Of a stretch of 64,000 nucleotides of DNA, positions 43,874-52,451 are shown piece after piece. The position numbers and the translations under genes are program-made. Position 1 is the first letter of the stretch. The number at the start of each line of letters is the position of its first letter. The stretch is taken from positions 124,001 through 188,000 of the forward strand of contig CAVTFN010000007.1 in assembly GCA_963734065.1 (NCBI GenBank), given 5' to 3'. The notes under the pieces are model-generated. The model had not been told where the DNA came from and searched no databases. It saw only the letters and a list, made by a program, of their open reading frames with translations. The stretch comes from DATBLE01 sp963734065. GTDB taxonomy: Bacteria > Actinomycetota > Thermoleophilia > Gaiellales > Gaiellaceae.

Positions 43874-45396
43874 GCCGCCCGCCGGTTCCGACCGCGGCGG
43901 GAGAGGAACCTCCGACACGGGCCGGGCTCCGCTCGCAGGTCGTCAGCGGCGTCCGCTGGAAGCTCGCGTCGCAGGTCCTCACCCAGGCCGTCTCGTTCGC
44001 CTCGACGCTCGTCCTCGCCCGCCTCCTGAGCCCGAGCGACTTCGGCCTTGCGGGCTCGGCGCTCGTGTTCGCCAGCCTCGCCTTCCTGCTCGCCGACCTC
44101 GGGCTCGGCGCGTCTCTCGTCCAGCGCCACGAGCTGACCGAGCAGGACCGGTCGACCGCCTTCTGGACCTCCGCCGGGCTGGGCCTGGTCCTGATGGTCG
44201 CCGGCGTCGGCCTCTCCTGGCCGCTCGCGGACCTCTACCGCCAGCCCGAGGTCCAGCCGTTGTTCGCCGTGCTCTCCGTGACGTTCCTGCTCACCGCCCT
44301 CGGAACCACACAGGGAGCGTTGCTGATCCGCAACCTCTCCTTCCGCAGCCTCGAGGTGCGCGCGGTCGTGTCGGCGACGGTGTCGGTGGCGGTCGGAATC
44401 GGCGTTGCGCTGCTCGGGTACGGACCCTGGGCGATCATCGCGCAGGTCGTGGCCCACACCGGCATCTCGACGGCGCTCCTCTGGCGGAGCTCGCCGTGGC
44501 GGCCGCGCTTCCTCTTCTCGTCCGAGAGCCTCCGGCACCTGCTCGGCTACGGAGGGCCGGTGCTGGGGAGCAACTTCGTCTGGTACCTGGAGCGGAACAC
44601 CGACAACTTCCTGATCGGCCGCGTTCTCGGGCCGGCGGCGCTCGGCGCGTACGGGATCGCCTACAACATCATGCTCGTCCCGATCCTCAAGATCGTCGCG
44701 CCGATCCAGCAGGTCTTCTTCCCCGCCATGAGCCGCATCAGGCAGCGAGGCGACCTCGGGCCGGTCTGGCTGCGGATGACCCGCGTCCTCACCGCGCTGG
44801 CGTTTCCATTGCTGGTCGGCCTGGCGGTGGTCGCACCCGAGTTCGTCGCGGTCGTGCTCGGAGAGAAGTGGCATGCCGCTGTCAGGGTGCTCCAGGTGCT
44901 CGCCTGGGTCGGCATCGTCCAGGTGCTCGCCGCCCAGGCGACGAACGTGCTGGAGGCGATCGGCCAGGTCGGGGTCGTCCTCCGGTACTCGTTCGTATCG
45001 GCGGCCGCGAGCATCGCGGGCTTCCTCATCGGTCTCCAGTGGGGAATCGTCGGCGTCGCCGTCGGCTACACGATCGCCAACGTGCTGCTCGTCCCCGTCT
45101 ACGTCGCGATCTGCTGTCGCCTCGTGGGCGTCCCGCTGCGGGCACTCGTGGGTGCGATCTCCGGCGTGGTCGAGGCGACCGCCGGAATGGCCGTCGCGGT
45201 GGTGGCCCTCCGGCTTACGCTGGTCGACCATCTCCCGGCAGGGCCGCGGCTGGCCCTGGAGGTTGCGCTGGGGGGCGTGGTGTTCGCCCTCCTCTGCTGG
45301 TGGCGCGCGCCGGAGGTGCTGGAGGAGATCCGGCAGGCCCGTGCTGCCCGTGCGGCTTCGAGCCTCCCGGGCTCGGCCTCGCCGGAAGGCGGCTGA
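43870..45396 (+). CDS. Second MOP-superfamily flippase (Wzx-like)
   Basis: 508 residues from GTG 43870. RSQVVSGVRWKLASQVLTQA, then LVLARLLSPSDFGLAGSALV, LGLGASLVQRHELTEQDRST and GSNFVWYLERNTDNFLIGRVLG match the MOP/PST (WzxC-type) flippases; about 14 helices. Exports lipid-linked repeat units. The upstream frame is shadow of the divergent gene, so the GTG overlapping the leader stop is preferred. Followed 21 bases later by a glycosyltransferase-deacetylase fusion. Confidence 0.87.
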   Translation: MSRPPVPTAAGEEPPTRAGLRSQVVSGVRWKLASQVLTQAVSFASTLVLARLLSPSDFGLAGSALVFASLAFLLADLGLGASLVQRHELTEQDRSTAFWTSAGLGLVLMVAGVGLSWPLADLYRQPEVQPLFAVLSVTFLLTALGTTQGALLIRNLSFRSLEVRAVVSATVSVAVGIGVALLGYGPWAIIAQVVAHTGISTALLWRSSPWRPRFLFSSESLRHLLGYGGPVLGSNFVWYLERNTDNFLIGRVLGPAALGAYGIAYNIMLVPILKIVAPIQQVFFPAMSRIRQRGDLGPVWLRMTRVLTALAFPLLVGLAVVAPEFVAVVLGEKWHAAVRVLQVLAWVGIVQVLAAQATNVLEAIGQVGVVLRYSFVSAAASIAGFLIGLQWGIVGVAVGYTIANVLLVPVYVAICCRLVGVPLRALVGAISGVVEATAGMAVAVVALRLTLVDHLPAGPRLALEVALGGVVFALLCWWRAPEVLEEIRQARAARAASSLPGSASPEGG

Positions 45397-45417
45397 CCCC
45401 GGAGTACGATGCGGCCC

Positions 45418-47103
45418 GTGGCCGGACGGGCGGGGGACCAGGTCGAGTTCAGCATCGTCGTCCCGACCCACGGGCGGCCCGAGCTCCTTCGCGCCTGCAT
45501 CCAGTCGCTCGCCGCCCAGGAGAGCCTGCCCCGAGGCGTCGAGTTGCTCGTGGTCGTCGACGGCGCCGACCCGGCGACCGAGTCGATGCTCGCGGCGCTC
45601 GCGCCGCCGTTCCCGCTGCGCGTGATCGTGCAGGAGCACGCTCGGCAGGGGGCCGCCCGCAACCGCGGCGCGCAGGAGGCGAAGGGGCGATACCTCCTGT
45701 TCCTCGACGACGACGTGGTTGCCGAGCAGGGGTTGCCGTCGGCGCACCTGGCTGCGCTCCGGGCCGACGAGCGGGCGGTCGGCCTCGGGCGGATCGAGAA
45801 GGTTCTTCCCGGCCGCGCGCCGCGCTGGGCGCGATCCCGGCAGACGGCCTGGCGCAGCCACTTCGACCGGCTGGCGGCGGGGCGGGAGCCCCGGTTCACG
45901 GACTGCTACGGCGGAAACGTGTCGGTCGCCCGGGCGGCGTTCCTCGACTGCGGAGGCTTCGCCGTCGACCTCTCGCCGGAGGAGGACGTCGAGCTCGGGT
46001 ACCGGCTCGCGCAGGCGGGCCTGCGGTTCGTCTACCTCGACGACGCCGTGGTCCGGGAGGAGGACCGGGACGACCTTCGCCGGTACGTCGACATCGCCTG
46101 CGCTCGTGGCCGCGTGGGCGTGAAGCTCTACGAGCGCACCCCGTCGATGCTGCCTCACCTCCGCCTCGGTGGGGCCTACGAGCTCTCCCGCAACTGGGTC
46201 GCCCTTCGGCGCGCGTTGATGGCTGCCCGCGTCCGGCCGATCGTGCTCGGACACGCGGGCAGGCTCGCTCCGACCGAGACGATCTCCTCGCGGTGGTTCG
46301 CCTTCCTGTACGGGTATGGCTACTGGTGGGGCGTCCGACGGACGGTCGACGACGACACCTGGCGGCGGCTGCAGCGCGGCACGGCCATCCTCATGTACCA
46401 CGCGATCGGGCGAGAGGGCGAGCCGGCGAGCCGGTACGTCGTCCCGGCTCGCTCGTTCGAGCGGCAGCTCGGCTGGCTCCGGCGGCGCGGCTACACGGTG
46501 ATCGGGCTCGACGCCTTCGTCCGGTCGCGTCTCGAATACCGCCTGCCGCCGCCGAAATCGGTCGTGCTGACGTTCGACGACGGCTACGCGGACAACGTCG
46601 AGCTGGCGCTCCCGGCGCTCGACCGCCACGGCGTTCCCGCCACCGTCTTTCTCGTCAGCGCCGCCGGCGAACGGGCGACCTGGGACGACGCCGGCCCGAC
46701 CGCCGGCCGGCCGCTGATCCGTCCCGCGGATGCGCGCGCCTTCCGGGGAACGCTGAGCTTCGGCGCCCACTCGCGGACGCACCGCAGGCTCAGCCGGCTC
46801 GAAGCGTCCGAGCGGGAGGAGGAGGTGGCGGGGTCCCGCGCGGAGCTCGAGGCCGCGCTTGGGGAGCCGGTGACGACCTTCGCGTACCCCTACGGCGACA
46901 CGAGCCCCGAGGTCGCGGCGGCCGTCGCCGGGGCGGGGTTCCTCGCCGCCTGCACAATCGTGCCGGGGCGCAACCGGCCCGCCTGCGACCTGCTGGCCCT
47001 CAGGCGCATCGAGATGAACGGCACCGATTCGCTGCTCCGCTTCGCGCTCACGCTCTGGCTCGGCGACAACCGGTCGCCGTTCCGCCGGCTGCGGCGGCGC
47101 TAG
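45418..47103 (+). CDS. GT2 glycosyltransferase fused to a NodB polysaccharide deacetylase
   Basis: 561 residues. N-terminal GT-A (about 10-280): FSIVVPTHGRPELLRACIQS, LLFLDDDVV, CYGGNVSVARAAFLDCGGF and SPEEDVELGYRL. C-terminal NodB (about 330-520): TAILMYHAIG, VVLTFDDGYADN (metal Asp pair), FGAHSRTHRRL and FAYPYGD. GTG 45418 lies 7 bases after TACGAT; ATG 45409 overlaps that box, so I use the GTG. It would add a sugar and remove N- or O-acyl groups. Paralogues of each half occur as separate genes at 47978 and 48886. Ends on shared CTAG. Confidence 0.85.
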   Translation: MAGRAGDQVEFSIVVPTHGRPELLRACIQSLAAQESLPRGVELLVVVDGADPATESMLAALAPPFPLRVIVQEHARQGAARNRGAQEAKGRYLLFLDDDVVAEQGLPSAHLAALRADERAVGLGRIEKVLPGRAPRWARSRQTAWRSHFDRLAAGREPRFTDCYGGNVSVARAAFLDCGGFAVDLSPEEDVELGYRLAQAGLRFVYLDDAVVREEDRDDLRRYVDIACARGRVGVKLYERTPSMLPHLRLGGAYELSRNWVALRRALMAARVRPIVLGHAGRLAPTETISSRWFAFLYGYGYWWGVRRTVDDDTWRRLQRGTAILMYHAIGREGEPASRYVVPARSFERQLGWLRRRGYTVIGLDAFVRSRLEYRLPPPKSVVLTFDDGYADNVELALPALDRHGVPATVFLVSAAGERATWDDAGPTAGRPLIRPADARAFRGTLSFGAHSRTHRRLSRLEASEREEEVAGSRAELEAALGEPVTTFAYPYGDTSPEVAAAVAGAGFLAACTIVPGRNRPACDLLALRRIEMNGTDSLLRFALTLWLGDNRSPFRRLRRR

Positions 47104-47981
47104 TCGGGCTTGACGAGCCGCACGACGCGCTTCGCGACCCGACCCGGAAGCCGCGCCGTCTCGACCGCGACGCCGAGCCTGCGCATCAGCGTGTCGTCCG
47201 CGGGAGTCCGCTTCGCGCCCGACAGCTGCCAGAACGCCGCCCAGACGTAGAAGTGGAAGGCGACGAGGATGCCCGCTCGCAGGAAGCCGGGAACGCCGTC
47301 CTGCCAGGGCCGCGCGACCACGAACTGCTTGTAGGCCTTCCCGCCGAGCGTGCGGAACATCGCCGCGGCGGAGAAGACCGCGCCGCGGTCGACCATCGAC
47401 TGAGCCTCGGCCGGCGCGTACCGCAGCGCTCGCTCGATCGCCTCGGCCACCGTCCGGTTCCGGTCGTGGATCATCACCAGGTCGTCGCGGGCGGGCAGGG
47501 ACAGGAGCCGGTCGGAGGCGACGGCCGGCAGCCGGTTCGGCTCCTCCGGCCAGCGCACGCGGTCGCGGCGGTAGAAGCGCGGCTTCGGGTCGTAGCGGTG
47601 CACGGGATGGCTCGCCGGATAGCCGAGGTCGTAGTTCATGAACGGGATCGCGACGGCGTCGACGTCGTTCCGGTGCCGCAGGCGCAGGAGCTCGTCCCGC
47701 AGCCCGGGCGTCACCCGCTCGTCGGGATCGAGCGCCAGGATCCAATCGCCCGAGGCCGCGTCGGCGACGACGTTGCGAACCGCCTCCACCACGGGCACGG
47801 GCGGATGGTCGATCACCCGGGCGCCGTGCCGGCGCGCCAGCTCCCCCGACCCGTCGGTGCTCTCGAGGTCGAGGACGACGATCTCGTCGGCCCAGGCTGC
47901 AGACTCGAGGCACGGGCCGAGCTTGTCCGCCTCGTTGCGGCAGACGATGCAGGCGCTCACGGTGGGCTCTGGGCTCGTCAT
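47100..47981 (-). CDS. GT2 glycosyltransferase (WaaE-like)
   Basis: 293 residues from ATG 47981. SACIVCRNEADKLGPCLESA, ADEIVVLDLESTDGSGELAR, DWILALDPDERVTPGL (DxD), FYRRDRVRWPEEPN. Resembles the KdtX/WaaE type inverting transferases with a C-terminal amphipathic/hydrophobic helix (LRAGILVAFHFYVWAAFWQL). Last gene of a five-gene ATGA/GTGA-coupled operon; convergent CTAG end. Confidence 0.85.
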   Translation of the reverse strand: MTSPEPTVSACIVCRNEADKLGPCLESAAWADEIVVLDLESTDGSGELARRHGARVIDHPPVPVVEAVRNVVADAASGDWILALDPDERVTPGLRDELLRLRHRNDVDAVAIPFMNYDLGYPASHPVHRYDPKPRFYRRDRVRWPEEPNRLPAVASDRLLSLPARDDLVMIHDRNRTVAEAIERALRYAPAEAQSMVDRGAVFSAAAMFRTLGGKAYKQFVVARPWQDGVPGFLRAGILVAFHFYVWAAFWQLSGAKRTPADDTLMRRLGVAVETARLPGRVAKRVVRLVKPD

Positions 47982-48889
47982 CGCGGATTCTCGTCCCGCC
48001 GAGTCATTCGCATCCCCGCCGCCAGACCCTGCACGGTGGAGCCGAGCACGATCGACTCCTCGCGCACGCCTTCCCACCGTCCGTGCGCAAGGGCGCGCGC
48101 GAGCAGCCCGGTGCGCATCCGGATCCAGGCCGTGAGCACCGTCCGGGCGGAGCGGTCGCCGCCCCGGAACCAGAGCGCCGCCGCGGCGCCGGTTCCGTAG
48201 CCGTAGTCGCGACGCCGGGCCAGCCTGCCCTCGCGAGTCGCCCGCTCGTGCAGGACGACCACGCCCGGCTCGTACCGCGCCCGTCCGCCCGCGCGGAGCA
48301 ACCGGTGGAAGAGATCCATGTCCAGCCCGCCGCGGAGCGGCGCGCCCGGGCCGAGGCGCTCGTCGCAGCCGCCGATCCGCTCGAACCAGTTGCGGCGGAG
48401 GGCGAAGTTGTTCCCGCTGCCGACGTCCCAGGGCATCGTGCCGCGGCCGAAGGTCCGTGGCTCGGCGCTCACTCGCGACGAGACGGCGTACCGGCCTTCG
48501 GCAGGTGGCCCGAGCGGCAGCACCCGGCCGCCGAGCAGCGCGAGCGCGGGATCGCCGTCGAAGACTGCCGCGATCCGCTCGAGCCAGTCCTCGGCGGCCA
48601 CGCAGTCGTCGTCGATCACTGCGACGACCTGCGAGCTCGTTGCCGCAATCGCGTCGTTCTGCGAGGCGCCGAGCCCGCCGGGCCTCGCACGGAGATACCG
48701 GGCCGGCAGGCTCTCGCCGTGGAGCTCGTCGACGAGGTCGTGTGTCTCGCTGCCGGTGCTCTGGTCGGCGACGACGATCTCGGCCGGATGCGTCCGCCCG
48801 TCGGCCAGGGAACCGAGGCAGCGGCGCAGGGCGTCGACCCTGTCGCGGGTCGAGATCACCACGGCCACTGTCCCGTCGATCCTGGTCAC
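47978..48889 (-). CDS. GT2 glycosyltransferase
   Basis: 303 residues, GTG start. TVAVVISTRDRVDALRRCLG, GLGASQNDAIAATSSQVVAVIDDDCV (metal DDD), VGSGNNFALRRNWFERIGGCDERLG and GLDMDLFHRLLRAG (catalytic acidic region), VVVLHERATREG. Inverting sugar transferase. Overlaps neighbours on both sides (GTGA, ATGA). Confidence 0.88.
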   Translation of the reverse strand: MTRIDGTVAVVISTRDRVDALRRCLGSLADGRTHPAEIVVADQSTGSETHDLVDELHGESLPARYLRARPGGLGASQNDAIAATSSQVVAVIDDDCVAAEDWLERIAAVFDGDPALALLGGRVLPLGPPAEGRYAVSSRVSAEPRTFGRGTMPWDVGSGNNFALRRNWFERIGGCDERLGPGAPLRGGLDMDLFHRLLRAGGRARYEPGVVVLHERATREGRLARRRDYGYGTGAAAALWFRGGDRSARTVLTAWIRMRTGLLARALAHGRWEGVREESIVLGSTVQGLAAGMRMTRRDENPR

Positions 48890-49977
48890 GGTCTGTCCAC
48901 CTGCGGCCGGGGCGCTCCACGACGCGCCCGGGCAATGAGGCCGTCGCGTATCCGCCCGGCGACACGGGCGAGGACGTCCGGGTCGCCGAACCGTACGCCG
49001 AGCGCGAACCGCAGCATGGAGGCGTCTCCGTCGACCGGCACGCGCCGGAGCTCGTGGAGCGGCGTGCCGGGATAGTTGAGCCCGCGGTCGACGCCGCAGG
49101 CGCAGGCGAAGCCCGCCGTGGCGACCGTTCGGACGACGCCGGAGCTCGTCCGGCCGTAGGGGTAGCAGAACGACAGCACCGGCAGCCCGAGCCGCGCAGA
49201 GACAGCGTCGCGCGACCCGACGATCTCGTCGGCCGCCTCCTCCGGGGCCAGCTCGGGCAGGCGCGGATGCGTCCGCGTATGGGCTCCGACCTCGAGGCCG
49301 CCGGCGGCCAGCTCCTCGATGCCCGGCCAGTCGAGGAGCGGCCGGCCGGCCAGCTCGCCGGCGCCGTCCCAGTCCGCCGACGCGCCGACCCGGTCCGAGA
49401 CGACGAAGACGGTCGCGGGGAAACCGAACCGGCGCAGCAGCGGCGCCGCCAGCGTTGCGTTGTCGGCGAATCCGTCGTCGAGCGTGATCGCGACTGCACC
49501 GGCCGGGGGGAGGCGGCCCGCCTGGAGATGGTCGGCCAGCTCGGCGAGGCCGAGCACGGGCCGGCGCCCACGGGCGAGCGACCAGAGCTGCCGCCGGAGC
49601 CGTTGCTCGGGGACGACGAAGCGGCCGGCCTCTCCGCCCGGCACGCCGATCGCGTGGTACATCAGGATCGCCGTGCCCAGCGTCAGCCTCCGCCAGGTTT
49701 CCCGGTCGAGGCTCCTTCTAGCCGCGTGCCAGTAGGCGTAGCGCTCGCTTGCCGGGGCGAGCCGAGCCGCCCAGCCGTCCCCGCCGAGACGGGCGGCTCC
49801 GTCCAGGAGCGCTGGCGGGACCCGCAGGGCGTGCAGCATGCGCCGTGCGGTCGCCTCGACGGTCCCGCCCGCCCCGAAGTCGCCGAGCGGGAGACGGCCG
49901 ACCGCACCGGGCTCTCTGAGGAGCGCACGGGCGTCGGCGGCCCCGCGGGCCGCCGCGCGGCGCAGCCGGTCACTCAT
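48886..49977 (-). CDS. NodB-type polysaccharide deacetylase
   Basis: 363 residues from ATG 49977. TAILMYHAIGVPGGEAGRFV, VAITLDDGFADNATLAAPLL (metal-binding Asp pair), VGAHTRTHPRLPEL (HxxxH), FCYPYGRTSSG. The first ~130 residues include YWHAARRSLDRETWRRLTLG, which also occurs as the linker in the fusion protein at 45418 (YWWGVRRTVDDDTWRRLQRG). Removes acetyl groups from an amino sugar polymer or precursor. No signal peptide is obvious. Confidence 0.87.
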   Translation of the reverse strand: MSDRLRRAAARGAADARALLREPGAVGRLPLGDFGAGGTVEATARRMLHALRVPPALLDGAARLGGDGWAARLAPASERYAYWHAARRSLDRETWRRLTLGTAILMYHAIGVPGGEAGRFVVPEQRLRRQLWSLARGRRPVLGLAELADHLQAGRLPPAGAVAITLDDGFADNATLAAPLLRRFGFPATVFVVSDRVGASADWDGAGELAGRPLLDWPGIEELAAGGLEVGAHTRTHPRLPELAPEEAADEIVGSRDAVSARLGLPVLSFCYPYGRTSSGVVRTVATAGFACACGVDRGLNYPGTPLHELRRVPVDGDASMLRFALGVRFGDPDVLARVAGRIRDGLIARARRGAPRPQVDRP

Positions 49978-50966
49978 AGCCGCCGCCTGCGCCGAGCCCA
50001 CTGGTGGGCCGACACCACGCCGAAGAAGGCGAGCCGTTCCAGCACGGCCGGCGTGATCCGCGTCCGCAGCGCCTCCCGAACCTGTGCCCGCGCCTCGTCC
50101 GTTCTGCCGGCCCGCACCATGCGGGCGGCTCGCCTGATCGCGGTCGTGGCGGTGCTCTCGAGGGCCCGGCCGCTGATCTCGTCCGCACGCGCGCCCAGCA
50201 CCTCGCGGTTGATCTCGATCGCCCTGCGCAGGTCGACCACGTTCTCGGCCGCCCTGCGCGAGCGGCCCGTCGACGAGCGCTCGTGCACGCGGTAGAGCGC
50301 GAGCGGCTCCGGCTCGTACGAGACCGGGAAAGAAGCGGCGATCCGCGTCCACATCTCCCAGTCCTCCATGTAGGTCAGCCGTGCGTCGAACCCGCCGAGC
50401 CGCTCGTACACCGACCGGCGCACGACCATGCACGGCGTCTGGAGCCGCTGCCCGAGCGCGATACGCCCGAGCCAGTCCTCGACGACACCGCGGCCGCCGG
50501 GCTCCAGCTGCCCGATCGTCTCCCAGCTCCCCTCGGCGTCGATCGAGATGTAGCGGCAGAAGGCGGCTCCGACCTCGGGCCGGCCGACCAGGTGCAGCGC
50601 CATCGTCCGGTAGAAGCCGTCGCGCACCAGGTCGTCGCCGTGGAGGATGTGGACGAGCCGGCCGAGCGCGCGTTCGATGCAGCTGTTGAGGTTGCGCACC
50701 TGCCCGGTGTTGTGCGGCTGACGGTGGAAGCCGACTCTGCCCCGGCCGAGCTCCTCGACGACCGCCTCGGGGTTGTCGCTCGATCCGTCGTCGACGACCT
50801 CGATCTGCATCTCGTCCGGGCCGGGGTCCTGGGCGAGCACGGACGCGAGCGTCTCCCGCAGGTAACCGGCGCAGTTGTAGGTCGGGATCATCACCGACCA
50901 GAGCGGGCGTTCGAGGCCGGCCTCCACCGGCTCGATCCGCTGCCGGAACCGGCTGCTCTCGCTCAT
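49974..50966 (-). CDS. GT2 glycosyltransferase
   Basis: 330 residues from ATG 50966. SVMIPTYNCAGYLRETLASVL, IEVVDDGSSDNPEAV, HNTGQVRNLNSCIERALG, VHILHGDDLVRDGFY, and YMEDWEMWTRIAASFPVSYE. GT-A transferase with a C-terminal helical, Arg-rich part. ATGA overlap with the gene on each side. Acceptor and donor unknown. Confidence 0.88.
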   Translation of the reverse strand: MSESSRFRQRIEPVEAGLERPLWSVMIPTYNCAGYLRETLASVLAQDPGPDEMQIEVVDDGSSDNPEAVVEELGRGRVGFHRQPHNTGQVRNLNSCIERALGRLVHILHGDDLVRDGFYRTMALHLVGRPEVGAAFCRYISIDAEGSWETIGQLEPGGRGVVEDWLGRIALGQRLQTPCMVVRRSVYERLGGFDARLTYMEDWEMWTRIAASFPVSYEPEPLALYRVHERSSTGRSRRAAENVVDLRRAIEINREVLGARADEISGRALESTATTAIRRAARMVRAGRTDEARAQVREALRTRITPAVLERLAFFGVVSAHQWARRRRRL

Positions 50967-52447
50967 CGCGCCGCCTGCGGCAGGCCGTACCGCTCGGGCG
51001 CGCGGGCGATCGTTTCCAGGATCGTCACGAAGTGGCCTCGACTCGGGCCCGTCGAGCGGTCCGACTCGTTCGCCGCGTGGTGGAGCCAGCAGGCGTGGAA
51101 GCAAAGACGCTGGACCACCTCGTCCAGCTCGAGAGCGCTCGCCAGCCGGCGCCGGAGCTGCTCGAGCGGCGACGGCGGGCCGTCGAGCCCGGAGCAGGCG
51201 CCGAACGCGGCCGGTCGATCGGCGTACCGCCTCCGGGCGGCGACGGCGTCGACACCGGCGTACAGGAGGTCGGTGAGCGGCAGGCCGTCCTCGGTCGCGT
51301 GCTCCCAGTCGACCACGCCGAGGCCGCTTCGCTCGTCGACGAGGACGTTGGCGAGGGTGAGATCCCCGTGGACGGGCACGATCGGGCAGCTCCGGCCGGC
51401 CGCCCGCCCGCAGAGCGCGTGCAGGAAATCGAGGTACGGCCCGTCGACGGCTGCCCGTGCCGCCGGCGCGAGGACGAACCGCTCGAGGTCGTCCGCCATC
51501 AGCGGACGGACGCTGGAGCACGCCCGGTGCCAGCGTTCCAGCCAGTCGGCGATCCGCCCCTGGATCTCGTCCGTCCGGATCTGGCCGCGGGCGACGAGGT
51601 CCGCCGCGCGGCTCCCCTCGACGAAGGACAGGATCGCGTAGGGCATCGACCCGAGCCGCCCGGATGCGACCGGGAGCGGCGTCCGGGCTCCCGCGTCCCG
51701 GGCGCCGGGAGCGACCAGCCGGAGGGCCCTGAGCTCGTCGTCGGTGCCCGGCGACACCTTGGCTATCGCCTCCGGGCCGGGCCGGTCGCCGAACCGGTAC
51801 AGGATCGCCCCCCGCCCGTCTGCCTGGGCTGCGACCAGCACGCTGCCGGCGGCGTCGGCGCCGAGCAGCCAGGAGGCGAGCGGAACGCCCGCCTCGCGCC
51901 GGTGGACTGCCCCGGTGGGGCCGAACGAGGCCCGGCCGCGCGCACCGAGCCCCGTCGCGAGCAGCCGTTTCGGCCTGCTGGCCGGGATCCCGCCGGCCAG
52001 GGCGTAACGCTCTGCGACGGTCCCCACGGGAACGAGGTAGCGAGGGCGATTCACGTCGGGGACGTTGAGCAGCGTCGCCGCGTGCTGCAGGCCCGCCGCG
52101 ACCAGCGCCCGCCGGATCCGGCCGGCGTTCCCGGGCACGAGGTAGGCGATCCCCGTCCGCGACAAACGCGCCGCTGTGGTCGAGGCGGCGTGCCCGGCCC
52201 AGCGCGCATCTCGACGTTGCGACCGCGACGGCGCGAGGATGACGAGGTCGACGGTCTCCCGCCCGGCGTCCTGCGGAGCGAGCGCCGGGGGACAGTCGTC
52301 GCCGAGGACGAGCGTGCCGTCGGCCGCTCCGTCCGGCAGCAACAGTTCGAGTGGTGAGCACAGCACGGCGGCGACCTCTTCCGGTCGGAAGGACGCACCG
52401 AGTATGGCGAGTGTGGCTACCGCGCCGGGCCCGGCAGCCCGGGTCAC
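50963..52447 (-). CDS. APH-fold phosphotransferase in polysaccharide operon
   Basis: 494 residues from GTG 52447. The C-terminal part (about 190-490) is an aminoglycoside-phosphotransferase/choline-kinase-like fold: ILSFVEGSRAADLVARG, PVHGDLTLANVLVDE (catalytic HGDxxxxN) and GVVDWEHATEDGLPLTDLLY (metal DxE/D). The first ~185 residues are a separate region (VATLAILGASFRPEEVAAVL, then TGIAYLVPGNAGRIRRAL) that I do not recognise; it may resemble a nucleotide- or SAM-binding fold. In this context it may phosphorylate a sugar or lipid carrier rather than an antibiotic. Four bases separate it from the upstream hydrolase gene. Confidence 0.78.
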   Translation of the reverse strand: MTRAAGPGAVATLAILGASFRPEEVAAVLCSPLELLLPDGAADGTLVLGDDCPPALAPQDAGRETVDLVILAPSRSQRRDARWAGHAASTTAARLSRTGIAYLVPGNAGRIRRALVAAGLQHAATLLNVPDVNRPRYLVPVGTVAERYALAGGIPASRPKRLLATGLGARGRASFGPTGAVHRREAGVPLASWLLGADAAGSVLVAAQADGRGAILYRFGDRPGPEAIAKVSPGTDDELRALRLVAPGARDAGARTPLPVASGRLGSMPYAILSFVEGSRAADLVARGQIRTDEIQGRIADWLERWHRACSSVRPLMADDLERFVLAPAARAAVDGPYLDFLHALCGRAAGRSCPIVPVHGDLTLANVLVDERSGLGVVDWEHATEDGLPLTDLLYAGVDAVAARRRYADRPAAFGACSGLDGPPSPLEQLRRRLASALELDEVVQRLCFHACWLHHAANESDRSTGPSRGHFVTILETIARAPERYGLPQAAR

Positions 52448-52451
52448 GGGA

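Noticed and set aside
43795..47913. Open frame of 1372 codons on the minus strand
   Set aside because: It runs antisense to the flippase and the GT2-NodB genes. Its composition is Arg/Pro/Gly-rich without motifs, as expected from antisense of GC-rich genes.
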